64,000 nt of DNA from a virus: positions 1-64,000 of IMG/VR virus record IMGVR_UViG_3300043419_000731, one strand, 5' to 3'. Made by a program: the position numbers and the translations under genes. The notes under the pieces are model-generated. The model searched no databases and was not told where the DNA came from. It was given only the letters and a program-made list of their open reading frames with translations. Numbering within the stretch: the first letter of the stretch is position 1; each line of letters begins with the position of its first letter. Positions 49,877 to 56,738 of the stretch are shown here, piece after piece.

Positions 49877-50590
49877 ATGTCAAACATGGAAAAAGTAACT
49901 ATAGAAGGTGATCTATGGTACATAGAGAACTTCTTAACACAAGAAGAATTGGATTTCTTTAAGCCTTTTATGGATGATCATGATGGATGGTATACAACCA
50001 TGCGTTCACCATACAAAAATATTTTAAATAAGTTTATTGAAAATGATATTCCAAGAAATGAAGATGGAACAACAGGAGTTGCAACACCTGATGACCCAAG
50101 AATTTACTACCCAATGTTAAGCGACCCAGGTGGGGTATTTGATAGATTGCTTCAGGTTATGCCACCAATATACCGACCACATGCATCGCTTCAGACATTT
50201 AAGTATTGCACAGATGAAGAGATTGCAAGAGATTTAAATGATGGAGATAGAGAAAAGCTCACGCTTGGCGGTACTATCCCACTTGATCCTAGCAAGGTAG
50301 ATTGGGCAATGAACTGGCACTCTGAATGGGACGAAACAAGCCCAGTGCCTCCATTTAAGCTTTCATTATCTTTATATCTCAATGATGATTACGAGGGCGG
50401 AATCCTTGAGTTTAAGCATAAGCCATACAAGATTAAGCCTAAAGCAGGAATGCTAGTAGGAGTACCAGTAACGAAAGACTTCGAGCATAGAGTTACTAGA
50501 ATTACTTCTGGCAATTGGAGACACACATTATATGGTGCTTCATGGAATGATCCAGACAATATACCTGTGAGTACAGCTGACGACTGCTAA
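49877..50590 (+). CDS. 2OG-Fe(II) oxygenase, prolyl-4-hydroxylase type
   Basis: 237 residues, AAGGAG upstream. Iron ligands NWHSEWDE (H-x-E variant) and FEHRVTR, 2OG Arg in NWRHTLY. Core LSLYLNDDYEGGILEF. The H-x-E motif differs from the H-x-D of the other copies, so it may have a different activity. Adjacent to the glycosyltransferase, so a hydroxyl it adds could be glycosylated next. Confidence 0.75.
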   Translation: MSNMEKVTIEGDLWYIENFLTQEELDFFKPFMDDHDGWYTTMRSPYKNILNKFIENDIPRNEDGTTGVATPDDPRIYYPMLSDPGGVFDRLLQVMPPIYRPHASLQTFKYCTDEEIARDLNDGDREKLTLGGTIPLDPSKVDWAMNWHSEWDETSPVPPFKLSLSLYLNDDYEGGILEFKHKPYKIKPKAGMLVGVPVTKDFEHRVTRITSGNWRHTLYGASWNDPDNIPVSTADDC

Positions 50591-50593
50591 TTC

Positions 50594-51583
50594 ATGGAGC
50601 TAAATAGCAAGACTATATTCATAAATCTAGGTGCATTCAACGAGTTGTATCTAGACTTAATGATAAGTAATTGTTTAAGTAATGCTGAATTTCCTGACAG
50701 AATTAAGATAGGCTTATTCTTGCACGATAGCCACGGCTTAAAAGAAGACCTATCTGCATACTCTAAGAACTTAAAGGTAGGCTACTTTGATTACCCAGCA
50801 GCCCTAGGTTGCTGTATTGGAAGAGAGATGGCTCATGCGTTCTATGATGGGGAAGACTATTATCTTCAATTAGATGCACATATGCTATTTCAAAAAAACT
50901 GGGACACAATCTTAATAAATAAGTTTGAAAAGATAAAGTTGAAGTATCCTAAGCCAGTTATATCATACTATGTTCCGTGGTGGGCTGTCAAACAAAATGG
51001 AAAATTCTTTGCATATTCTTCAGATATAAAGACATTCCATAATGGCGGAATGAAGTTTGATGTTGAAGATAGCCTTAGAGCTAAGTATCCTAAGCCTACA
51101 GGAGACTATACAAAGTGGGAAGAAATACCAGAAGGATACATTGAGCATCACCAGATAGCAGGACACTTTATTTTTTCTGATCCAAGCGTATTTGATGAAG
51201 TAAGACCAGATACCACCATCATGTTTGGTCCAGAAGAATCACTGCTGGCTTTAAGGTTATGGACAAGAGGATATAGAATATTTGCAATAAATGAACCCGT
51301 GGTCTGGCATTTAAATAAGGGCTATAATAATGTTAACCCGTACATGAGAAGGTCTGCATACTTTAAGACTGATGAGTTAGCTAAACATTATTTTGATAAG
51401 AATCACAGGGCATTAAAGAAGTCAAGGAAGATATTTACGGGAGAATACACGGGCTACTGGGGTGCTCCAAACATGGAATTATTGGCGGCATATGAGCATG
51501 CAGCAAAGCTATCCTATAAAGAGTATTTTAGATTACTTGATGAGAGATACCCAAACGATCCACCTGAATCAAGGATGCTATAG
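50594..51583 (+). CDS. GlcNAc-type glycosyltransferase
   Basis: 329 residues. The GT-A metal motif is DAH (D94-A-H96) in DYYLQLDAHMLFQKNWD; IGREMAHAFYDGEDY and GPEESLLALRLWTRGYRI also match the family of UDP-GlcNAc transferases that modify hydroxyproline-type residues (Skp1-like, PF11397). Following an oxygenase of prolyl-hydroxylase type, hydroxylation then glycosylation of a protein is an attractive pathway. Substrate not shown. Confidence 0.7.
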   Translation: MELNSKTIFINLGAFNELYLDLMISNCLSNAEFPDRIKIGLFLHDSHGLKEDLSAYSKNLKVGYFDYPAALGCCIGREMAHAFYDGEDYYLQLDAHMLFQKNWDTILINKFEKIKLKYPKPVISYYVPWWAVKQNGKFFAYSSDIKTFHNGGMKFDVEDSLRAKYPKPTGDYTKWEEIPEGYIEHHQIAGHFIFSDPSVFDEVRPDTTIMFGPEESLLALRLWTRGYRIFAINEPVVWHLNKGYNNVNPYMRRSAYFKTDELAKHYFDKNHRALKKSRKIFTGEYTGYWGAPNMELLAAYEHAAKLSYKEYFRLLDERYPNDPPESRML

Positions 51584-51587
51584 CCTA

Positions 51588-51622
51588 TTGACCAGACCTT
51601 GCCTATATTGTATACTAGGCAA
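51588..51622 (+). promoter_or_regulatory. TTGACC-17-TATACT promoter, leaderless spacing, with flanking palindrome
   Basis: -35 (51588-51593) and -10 (51611-51616), then AGGCAA, ATG 51623. TTGCCTA (51599-51605) and TAGGCAA (51616-51622) are inverted around the -10, so a repressor could cover it. Confidence 0.65.
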
Positions 51623-51736
51623 ATGACTGAACCAAAGATTATGCGAATGGACTGGCGTTCATTAGGTTACTGGCCAGTATACAAAGATGGCAAACTTACA
51701 TGGGAAAAGGATCCAGATGAACGAACAACAATTTGA
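51623..51736 (+). CDS. Small protein
   Basis: 37 residues, MTEPKIMRMDWRSLGYWPVYKDG..., leaderless-type start. It overlaps the next ORF by 20 nt. Aromatic-rich and acidic at the end. Function unknown. Confidence 0.55.
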   Translation: MTEPKIMRMDWRSLGYWPVYKDGKLTWEKDPDERTTI

Positions 51737-51836
51737 TGATGAATTTAATGTAGAAATATTAACACAATCTATTGTAGATAAAGCCAAAGCAGAAGTAAAG
51801 GCTCGTTACGGAAATAAGAAAAGACATAGGCAATGA
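51717..51836 (+). CDS. Small helical protein
   Basis: 39 residues. NEQQFDDEFNVEILTQSIVDKAKAEVKARYGNKKRHRQ has an acidic half and a basic end. Overlaps neighbours at both ends. Function unknown. Confidence 0.55.
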   Translation: MNEQQFDDEFNVEILTQSIVDKAKAEVKARYGNKKRHRQ

Positions 51837-52000
51837 TTAAAGATTTTATAACAGGAGCAGTACCACTAGGTTTATTTTTGTACCTTGGAGTATTTCATAC
51901 AACAGTCTTTGTTGTACTTTTTATGGGGTTTGGATTAGCTTTTGCTTCATACCTTATTGGCGTATCAATAAGAGAAGAGTTTTTTGATGATCGCAATTAA
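51833..52000 (+). CDS. Two-span membrane protein
   Basis: 55 residues. Hydrophobic stretches AVPLGLFLYLGVFHTTVFVV and FGLAFASYLIGVSI with a very short loop, acidic C-terminus (REEFFDDRN). Could be an antiholin or membrane-signal peptide; unassigned. Confidence 0.6.
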   Translation: MIKDFITGAVPLGLFLYLGVFHTTVFVVLFMGFGLAFASYLIGVSIREEFFDDRN

Positions 52001-52166
52001 TGGACCAATGCAAGGTAAATTCTATAATACCTCAGAGATAACTAAGACAGTTATTGATCATGTGAGGATTGAGTATGCTATATTTGAGCTTACTTACTAC
52101 CGCACAAAAAATGGATGGGCATTCCATTCATGGAAAAATCTATTTAATACAAGGGGAATAAAATGA
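51987..52166 (+). CDS. Small protein
   Basis: 59 residues from ATG 51987 (a TTG at 51984 is the other choice). AINGPMQGKFYNTSEITKT... is a beta-rich fold with many aromatics. Overlaps its neighbours. No family recognised. Confidence 0.55.
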   Translation: MIAINGPMQGKFYNTSEITKTVIDHVRIEYAIFELTYYRTKNGWAFHSWKNLFNTRGIK

Positions 52167-52384
52167 GCTCACCAATTATCGTATTCAATCCAAGCGGGTT
52201 AACAGATGAGCAGGTTAAACTAATTAAACAGGCACTTGATGACGCTTATCATGCAGGGTATGAAACTGCTAAAGAGTTTTATCAGCTTAAGTTTAATACA
52301 ACAACTACAACTAGCCCAAATACTGGCATTACATGGTCACAACCTCCGTATACAGTAAATAATTGTGAATGTAAGCCTAAATAA
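52163..52384 (+). CDS. Small protein
   Basis: 73 residues. A helical core (LTDEQVKLIKQALDDAYHAG) and a Thr/Asn/Pro-rich tail ending CECKPK. TAATG overlap with the next ORF. Function unknown. Confidence 0.6.
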   Translation: MSSPIIVFNPSGLTDEQVKLIKQALDDAYHAGYETAKEFYQLKFNTTTTTSPNTGITWSQPPYTVNNCECKPK

Positions 52385-52599
52385 TGCCCATTCATATTCC
52401 AATCTACGTTAATGATAGATTAATTAAAACTTATCATATTGGGCGGTTAGAAGGAGATACCAATCCTGATTCAATCAATAAGTATCTAATTATAGAAGAT
52501 GATCAGCTTTGGCAGGTAGGAAAAGAGTTTACTCATAGATATGGAGATGGCATAGACACTTGTGTAATCAAGGGTATAAATGCTATGATGAATATATGA
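52384..52599 (+). CDS. Small protein
   Basis: 71 residues, MPIHIPIYVNDRLIKTYHIGRLEG.... Beta-rich with an isolated Cys. Overlaps the next ORF by 4 nt. Function unknown. Confidence 0.55.
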   Translation: MPIHIPIYVNDRLIKTYHIGRLEGDTNPDSINKYLIIEDDQLWQVGKEFTHRYGDGIDTCVIKGINAMMNI

Positions 52600-52733
52600 T
52601 ATCAACTATGGAGCTTATGATGATTAAAGAGGCGGTTTCTACTACTGCCCTTGAAAATGGGTGGGATAAAGAAAAGGAAAAAGAAATGTTTAATCAGGCA
52701 GTTTCATTTCTTATTGAAAAGGAGTTATTATGA
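52596..52733 (+). CDS. Small helical protein
   Basis: 45 residues, ending NQAVSFLIEKELL. ATGA overlaps at both ends. Acidic helix. Function unknown. Confidence 0.5.
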   Translation: MISTMELMMIKEAVSTTALENGWDKEKEKEMFNQAVSFLIEKELL

Positions 52734-52981
52734 TAGAGCCTCCTATGGGTTCAGTAGTTGTCGATACGTGTGGCTCTGCATGGCAAAGAAGTCCAGTTGG
52801 GTGGTCTTCATGCGGGTCAGACGGATCTTGGAACTATACTTGGAAAGAGCTATTAAAAGAGTTAAATAGATATATGGATTATCCAACAGAAGCGTGGGCT
52901 CCAGTGCTAGGAGACAAACGATTGCCCTGTATTGTTTATGTTCCGCATGAAGAATTAATTTGGGGGGATGAAGATGAGTAA
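52730..52981 (+). CDS. Small Trp/Pro-rich protein
   Basis: 83 residues. PMGSVVVDTCGSAWQRSPVGWSSC with WNYTWKELLKELNRY reads like a binding domain. Two Cys. ATGA overlap. Function unknown; small globular fold likely. Confidence 0.55.
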   Translation: MIEPPMGSVVVDTCGSAWQRSPVGWSSCGSDGSWNYTWKELLKELNRYMDYPTEAWAPVLGDKRLPCIVYVPHEELIWGDEDE

Positions 52982-53249
52982 AGATAAAATTGAAAGACCA
53001 GCATACATCATTAAAGTTACTCGTGACTGGAAATATGGCAAGCGGGCTAGATTCTGGGATATTCAGAAATGGTATCAAATGGGTAAAGGTCCAGAAGATG
53101 GCTACTGGGGAAATGCCTGTAAAGGCGGTCTATCATATTCTGATTGGGGTATGTGGAGAGCTATTGATAAGCGCCTAAAGAAGATGAAGTTTGGCTATCA
53201 TGTAAATCATTTTAGTTTAGATAGACAATCAATAGAGGAACCAAAATGA
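52974..53249 (+). CDS. Small aromatic basic protein
   Basis: 91 residues from ATG 52974 (GGGGGG 8 nt upstream; ATG 52968 also possible). KYGKRARFWDIQKWYQMGKG and HVNHFSLD. It overlaps the next gene by 4 nt. Function unknown. Confidence 0.55.
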   Translation: MSKDKIERPAYIIKVTRDWKYGKRARFWDIQKWYQMGKGPEDGYWGNACKGGLSYSDWGMWRAIDKRLKKMKFGYHVNHFSLDRQSIEEPK

Positions 53250-53527
53250 TTTATAAATTTGTAGAAAAGTATCTTATGCGCCCTAAACGCCTTAGAAAAG
53301 CAATTGAGGCAGTAGTACATGAAAATGATGAGTTGTTACGCAGGCTTGCAGAATATGAAGAAGAAGGGCCAACTAATCTAGCATGGTCGGAAGGAGATAG
53401 ATGGTATGGATGGACTTACAATCCTAATTCTAAACGTTATTACTTTGATGATATTGGCAATGAATCATTAATGGGTTTATGGGAAGATCAATGGGCCAGG
53501 GAAGAAGCTAATGACAATAAAGCTTAA
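53246..53527 (+). CDS. Small helical protein
   Basis: 93 residues. RPKRLRKAIEAVVHENDELLRRLAEYEEE is a coiled coil; the second half is acidic with many Trp/Tyr. Function unknown. Confidence 0.55.
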   Translation: MIYKFVEKYLMRPKRLRKAIEAVVHENDELLRRLAEYEEEGPTNLAWSEGDRWYGWTYNPNSKRYYFDDIGNESLMGLWEDQWAREEANDNKA

Positions 53528-53684
53528 TGCTTTTTGTGTATCATGCAACAAAAATGTAGAAGGCAGGCTAACAGAGATGGAAGTCCTAGACTCTGGTAAT
53601 TGGCTATATAGGGGTGAATGCCCAGAATGCTATTATGAAATCAAGAGGGTAATTCCACACGAAAAGGACACAAATGATAGATAA
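53511..53684 (+). CDS. Zinc-ribbon protein
   Basis: 57 residues. CVSC (9-12) and CPEC (about 38-41) form the ribbon. Overlaps its neighbours at both ends. Nucleic acid or protein binding, unassigned. Confidence 0.6.
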   Translation: MTIKLNAFCVSCNKNVEGRLTEMEVLDSGNWLYRGECPECYYEIKRVIPHEKDTNDR

Positions 53685-53820
53685 GCTTATTAGTCTTATA
53701 TGCAATATGTTTGATCACAAGTTAGATCCAAACAACTGGCAATATGAGTCATATACAGGGCAAACTTACTATTTCTGTAATAGATGTAAATACTATGTAC
53801 CTTTGTACTATATTGACTAA
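53674..53820 (+). CDS. Small Cys/His protein
   Basis: 48 residues. C10...H15 and CNRC (about 36-39) could hold zinc. ATGA-type overlap. Aromatic-rich C-terminus. Function unknown. Confidence 0.55.
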   Translation: MIDKLISLICNMFDHKLDPNNWQYESYTGQTYYFCNRCKYYVPLYYID

Positions 53821-53875
53821 TTTGATCGCAATTAGTGAACGCAAAAAGTGAAAAAGTGCGGCGGTAGAGACCATA

Positions 53876-53911
53876 TTGTCACGATGTGACTAGATATGAT
53901 ACAATTGTCCT
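53876..53911 (+). promoter_or_regulatory. TTGTCA-18-TACAAT promoter, leaderless spacing, with operator-like repeat
   Basis: -35 53876-53881 and TGA-extended -10 (53900-53905), TGTCCT, ATG 53912. GTCAC/GTGAC (53878-53890, 3-nt spacer) overlaps the -35. Confidence 0.65.
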
Positions 53912-54151
53912 ATGACTAATGAATTTGAACTAAACGACGAAGAGCTATCCAAGACATACATCTCAGATGATGAGCATGTCGACAAATGGAACAATATGGA
54001 GAAGGCTTGCTGGGCGGGATATAAGCAAGTAGGCATGAAGGACAAGGGTGGCAAAAGAGTCCCTAATTGCGTACCTATCAATAAAGCGACGGGACTACCA
54101 GAAGAACCAGAAACTTCCTGGAATGGTGTATTTAAACCAAAGGTAGACTAA
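53912..54151 (+). CDS. Small protein with a capsid-scaffold-like motif
   Basis: 79 residues. WAGYKQVGMKDKGGKRVPNCVP is a motif often seen in actinophage structural or scaffold proteins, but an isolated copy this short is unusual. Acidic N-terminus. It may be a decoy, a maturation partner or a remnant. Confidence 0.6.
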   Translation: MTNEFELNDEELSKTYISDDEHVDKWNNMEKACWAGYKQVGMKDKGGKRVPNCVPINKATGLPEEPETSWNGVFKPKVD

Positions 54152-54253
54152 TTGCTACATACAACAATAGACCTACTTATCCTTATTGGCGTATGGGTCA
54201 ATGCTTATATAAATATACAGCATCATATTGCTAGAAAGAAGAAAGCATTATGA
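54152..54253 (+). CDS. Tiny membrane protein (TTG start)
   Basis: 33 residues from TTG 54152. Hydrophobic helix TTIDLLILIGVWVNAYINI and a basic end (ARKKKAL). Overlaps the next start by 4 nt. Start and reality less certain. Confidence 0.45.
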   Translation: MLHTTIDLLILIGVWVNAYINIQHHIARKKKAL

Positions 54254-54393
54254 GTATATTAGATAACCTTGAGGCATATCTTGAGTTTGATGATCTAGGT
54301 AAAGCTTGGAAAGATGCACCAGACTGGTGCGATGATTGCAATTCAAATCCTGGAGAGAAATGTCCAGATTGTGGATATACGCATAATTGTTAG
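54250..54393 (+). CDS. Small zinc-ribbon protein
   Basis: 47 residues. CDDC (about 29-32) and CPDC (about 40-43) give a zinc site in the C-terminal half; the N-terminus is acidic (EAYLEFDDLGKAW). ATGA overlap with the ORF before it. Function unknown. Confidence 0.6.
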   Translation: MSILDNLEAYLEFDDLGKAWKDAPDWCDDCNSNPGEKCPDCGYTHNC

Positions 54394-54434
54394 TTGACTA
54401 GAATATATTTATATTTAATTAAAGGCGGGAAGAA

Positions 54435-54599
54435 ATGAAATGCTACTACTGTACTAAAGAAGCTATACATATAAAGACCTATAGAGATGATGTAGATGGG
54501 ATTACATATCCATTTGAACATTGTGAAGATCACCAAGATATAGACGATATGACCCAAGAAGCAGTGGATCTATGGGCATCTCAAAGTACCTTTGAATAA
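54435..54599 (+). CDS. Small zinc-ribbon protein, last rightward gene
   Basis: 54 residues. CYYC (3-6) and HCEDH near residue 31 give a zinc site; the end is acidic (QEAVDLWASQSTFE). GGCGGGAAGAA upstream. It closes the rightward arm before the non-coding hub. Confidence 0.6.
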   Translation: MKCYYCTKEAIHIKTYRDDVDGITYPFEHCEDHQDIDDMTQEAVDLWASQSTFE

Positions 54600-54951
54600 A
54601 GCCAAAATACACATCTAACTCCTATATCCCCCTCCCTTTTATCTCCTTTCTAAGAGCCTCTGGAAGGCTTTATATGTGGAGTAAAGTGGAGCATTGTGGA
54701 GAATTTATACTCTAGATTATAGTTAATATACTATAGTTATATCTATCTAAAGATATATGTGTAATTGAGCATACCCCATCTTAAACGTAATGTCAATAGG
54801 ACAAATCGGACATATTTACCCCCATATAGCAGCATATTGATCTAAATTTGTCAAGGGATTTTTTGAGGAATTTTGATCTATTTTGCCATATTCTCTACAG
54901 ATTTGTCGACATTTAATAATGATTATATATTTAATTAGACATATTCTGTAG

Positions 54952-55047
54952 CATTTTCAGGGGTTTTTGTCAAGCCTTCGTAAATAGAAAAATTTGCCCC
55001 AACTTTCAGGGGTTTTGATCAGCTCTCGTAAATAGAAAATTTTGCCC
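54952..55047. repeat. Tandem ~48-bp direct repeat with CAGGG...CGTAA element
   Basis: Copy A and copy B differ at a few positions. Each has TTTTCAGGGGTTTT-like, CTTCGTAAATAGAAAA-like and TTTGCCC parts. Copies of the bipartite core recur at 58198, 60017, 61341 and 63379. Confidence 0.7.
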
Positions 55048-55067
55048 ATATGCCCACAGCATACAAA

Positions 55068-55100
55068 AAATCCACAGGATGTGGATAACCCTGTGGATAA
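55068..55100. other. DnaA-box-like cluster
   Basis: TGTGGATAA at 55080-55088 and 55092-55100 is the exact reverse complement of TTATCCACA; AAATCCACA at 55068-55076 matches 7 of 9 in the other direction. Spacing between the perfect boxes is 12 nt. Confidence 0.6.
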
Positions 55101-55156
55101 TTTGGGCAATATATGTTTATCTATATCACCAGGCATTCTTCTCTCATTGTATATGC

Positions 55157-55528
55157 CTAATTGAATGGATCTAGTTCTTCACTCCGCCATCCAAATCTAT
55201 GTTCCTTTACTTCCTCCCGCTTTGGGACTGTAAAAGAACGGGAAGGCAACTTAAGATTAACTAAGTTGTTATCTTCTTGGTATGCTTTGATACATTCGTT
55301 CAATTCATTAGCAAGAGATAGACCTTCGGTTGTTTCATTTCTATTTAGATATACATTGTACATCTTGGCTTGCTCAGATATAATCGATACAATCATTTCC
55401 ATAATTCGGTCAATTGTGTGTAATGGCTGTTCAGCCATATATCGACCAAATACTGTTGGATTAAACCAATGGTCATCTGTTAGATTTACTAGTGATTCTG
55501 CTACTTTGATTTCAGGTGATTTACTCAT
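55157..55528 (-). CDS. Unknown early-type protein
   Basis: 123 residues. Helical (HTIDRIMEMIVSIISEQAKMY, LANELNECIKAYQEDNN). Ribosome site GGCGGAAGGCGG before ATG 55528. Promoter TATAAT at 55554-55559 (minus strand) with TGA extension. It is the last leftward gene and ends beside the non-coding hub. No family recognised. Confidence 0.65.
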   Translation of the reverse strand: MSKSPEIKVAESLVNLTDDHWFNPTVFGRYMAEQPLHTIDRIMEMIVSIISEQAKMYNVYLNRNETTEGLSLANELNECIKAYQEDNNLVNLKLPSRSFTVPKREEVKEHRFGWRSEELDPFN

Positions 55529-55553
55529 CTGTCCGCCTTCCGCCTAACTGTCG

Positions 55554-55562
55554 ATTATATCA
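55554..55562 (-). promoter_or_regulatory. Extended -10 promoter of the gene at 55528
   Basis: Reading leftward, TGA plus TATAAT (55559-55554). It follows the terminator of the Lsr2-like gene. Confidence 0.5.
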
Positions 55563-55573
55563 AAAATAAGAGA

Positions 55574-55605
55574 GGGGGTCAAGGACCAACGAAGCCTGGA
55601 CCCCC
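55574..55605 (-). terminator. Terminator of the Lsr2-like gene
   Basis: GGGGGTC (55574-55580) pairs with GACCCCC (55599-55605); leftward transcription reads TCTCTTATTTTT after the stem. Confidence 0.6.
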
Positions 55606-55613
55606 ACCCTGAA

Positions 55614-55763
55614 TTACTTTGCCTTGTTGCTTGGTGTTTCTGCAGTAAACTTAATACCCTTGGCCTCTGCCTCTGCTAGAGCTACCTTAGCTGCTCCTGA
55701 GAAACGACCACGCACACCTACTGTAATGCCCTGCTGCTTTAGATATTCACGCTTTGTTGCCAT
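55614..55763 (-). CDS. Lsr2-like DNA-binding peptide
   Basis: 49 residues, TKREYLKQQGITVGVRGRFS then AAKVALAEAEAKGI. VRGRFS followed by an Ala-rich helix mirrors the C-terminal minor-groove-binding half of actinobacterial Lsr2. It could silence or counter-silence AT-rich DNA, including this phage's own. Promoter TTTACA-17-TATAAT (55828-55800, minus) and GAAAGGGG ribosome site. Confidence 0.6.
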   Translation of the reverse strand: MATKREYLKQQGITVGVRGRFSGAAKVALAEAEAKGIKFTAETPSNKAK

Positions 55764-55799
55764 TTGATTATCCCCTTTCAAGAGATGTTATTTGTACTA

Positions 55800-55828
55800 A
55801 TTATATAAGATATCCACGATTTTGTAAA
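55800..55828 (-). promoter_or_regulatory. Promoter TTTACA-17-TATAAT
   Basis: Minus strand: TTTACA (55828-55823), 17 nt, TATAAT (55805-55800). A partial copy of the CGTAA...GCCC element (55835-55855) lies just upstream. Confidence 0.6.
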
Positions 55829-55855
55829 TACCTTCGTAACATATTTTTTTTGCCC

Positions 55856-55996
55856 TTAGATCAAATTGACTTGCTCAACTCGATCTTTAATTAATTTAGC
55901 AATGATGTTATGGGCTTCGATGTTTTCTGTTTCTGACCCACCCCATAGCAATTGCTGTGCTTTATTTAATTGATCATTGATGTACTCATCACTCAT
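55856..55996 (-). CDS. Small helical protein
   Basis: 46 residues, MSDEYINDQLNKAQQLLW.... ATGAGTGA overlap with the gene to its right. Function unknown. Confidence 0.6.
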   Translation of the reverse strand: MSDEYINDQLNKAQQLLWGGSETENIEAHNIIAKLIKDRVEQVNLI

Positions 55997-56345
55997 CTTC
56001 ATCTTCGTCCTCATCCCCGTCATATAGTTCGATGATACCTTCTTCGGTCATCCAGTCCCGTACGGCCTCATAGAGGTCCTCTGTGCCATACTCCAGTGTG
56101 AACCCGTTCTTGTCAGCCTGCGTGAAGAACAGTTCCCACATTTCTTCTTCATCCTTGGCTGTACAGTAATCAGGGTCTCCGCCCTGCATAATGTCAGTCC
56201 AGATAGATAGCGCTACATCCCATGTCCACACCCAAACCAGGGGAGGGAAGACCCCTAGTTCACCAATCTTATCTACAATTAAAGTAATATCCTTGTAGAC
56301 ATCCTTCATTCGTGTACTTTCTTGTAGGTCTAATTGATTACTCAT
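55989..56345 (-). CDS. Unknown acidic protein
   Basis: 118 residues from ATG 56345 (GGAG 9 nt upstream); an in-frame ATG at 56363 is possible. Trp-rich centre (PPLVWVWTWDVALSIW) and a C-terminal poly-acid (DGDEDEDEDE). It may mimic DNA. Overlaps the next gene at both ends. Confidence 0.65.
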   Translation of the reverse strand: MSNQLDLQESTRMKDVYKDITLIVDKIGELGVFPPLVWVWTWDVALSIWTDIMQGGDPDYCTAKDEEEMWELFFTQADKNGFTLEYGTEDLYEAVRDWMTEEGIIELYDGDEDEDEDE

Positions 56346-56607
56346 TACGTTCTCCAATCGCAAATGATAGTTGATATGTTAGATTATATAAAGATACTAA
56401 TGTATCAAGGGCACCTTCACATCTTGTGCGGTCCATAGAGTCCATGGCTTCTTCTGATTCATCTTCAATTGCTTGTGCTTCTGCCAACTCCTGCTCAGCA
56501 ATGAGCATTAGATTCTTTAGTTCACCGTGCATGATGTCAAGGCCTGATACTCCTGCGTTGACCATGCGCTGTAGGTGTGGCGGTAGTCCGATGTCTTCTG
56601 AATTCAT
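56338..56607 (-). CDS. Unknown helical protein
   Basis: 89 residues from ATG 56607, with AAGGAG upstream; ATG 56637 gives a basic extension (MANSIRRRY). Helical with acidic heptads (LIAEQELAEAQAIEDESEEAM). No family recognised. Confidence 0.65.
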   Translation of the reverse strand: MNSEDIGLPPHLQRMVNAGVSGLDIMHGELKNLMLIAEQELAEAQAIEDESEEAMDSMDRTRCEGALDTLVSLYNLTYQLSFAIGERNE

Positions 56608-56738
56608 TACATATCTCCTTCTGATAGAGTTAGCCAAGTAGTACAGTATTTGCAGTGGTCCATTTTTAGCGGGGAAGTAACAGAATGAGTACTATCAATA
56701 ATAGACTCAATCTTGTCTAGAACATCATCCAATGTCAT
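56607..56738 (-). CDS. Small protein with HCKYC motif
   Basis: 43 residues. DHCKYCTTW near the C-terminus is a possible metal site. It follows an early promoter module (56766-56788), with GAAAGG before ATG 56738. The TAA overlaps the next start. Confidence 0.6.
   Translation of the reverse strand: MTLDDVLDKIESIIDSTHSVTSPLKMDHCKYCTTWLTLSEGDM

Larger units (their letters stand above)
54600..55156. other. Non-coding hub between converging gene arms, candidate replication origin
   Basis: No convincing ORF in 557 nt. 54690-54950 is very AT-rich with several near-palindromes (ATATACTATAGTTATATCT). Two tandem copies of a ~45-bp repeat (54952-55000 and 55002-55047) carry the TTTTCAGGG...CGTAA element and end in TTTGCCC. 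Three DnaA-box-like sites follow (55068-55100). This is the point where the rightward and leftward arms converge. Confidence 0.5.
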
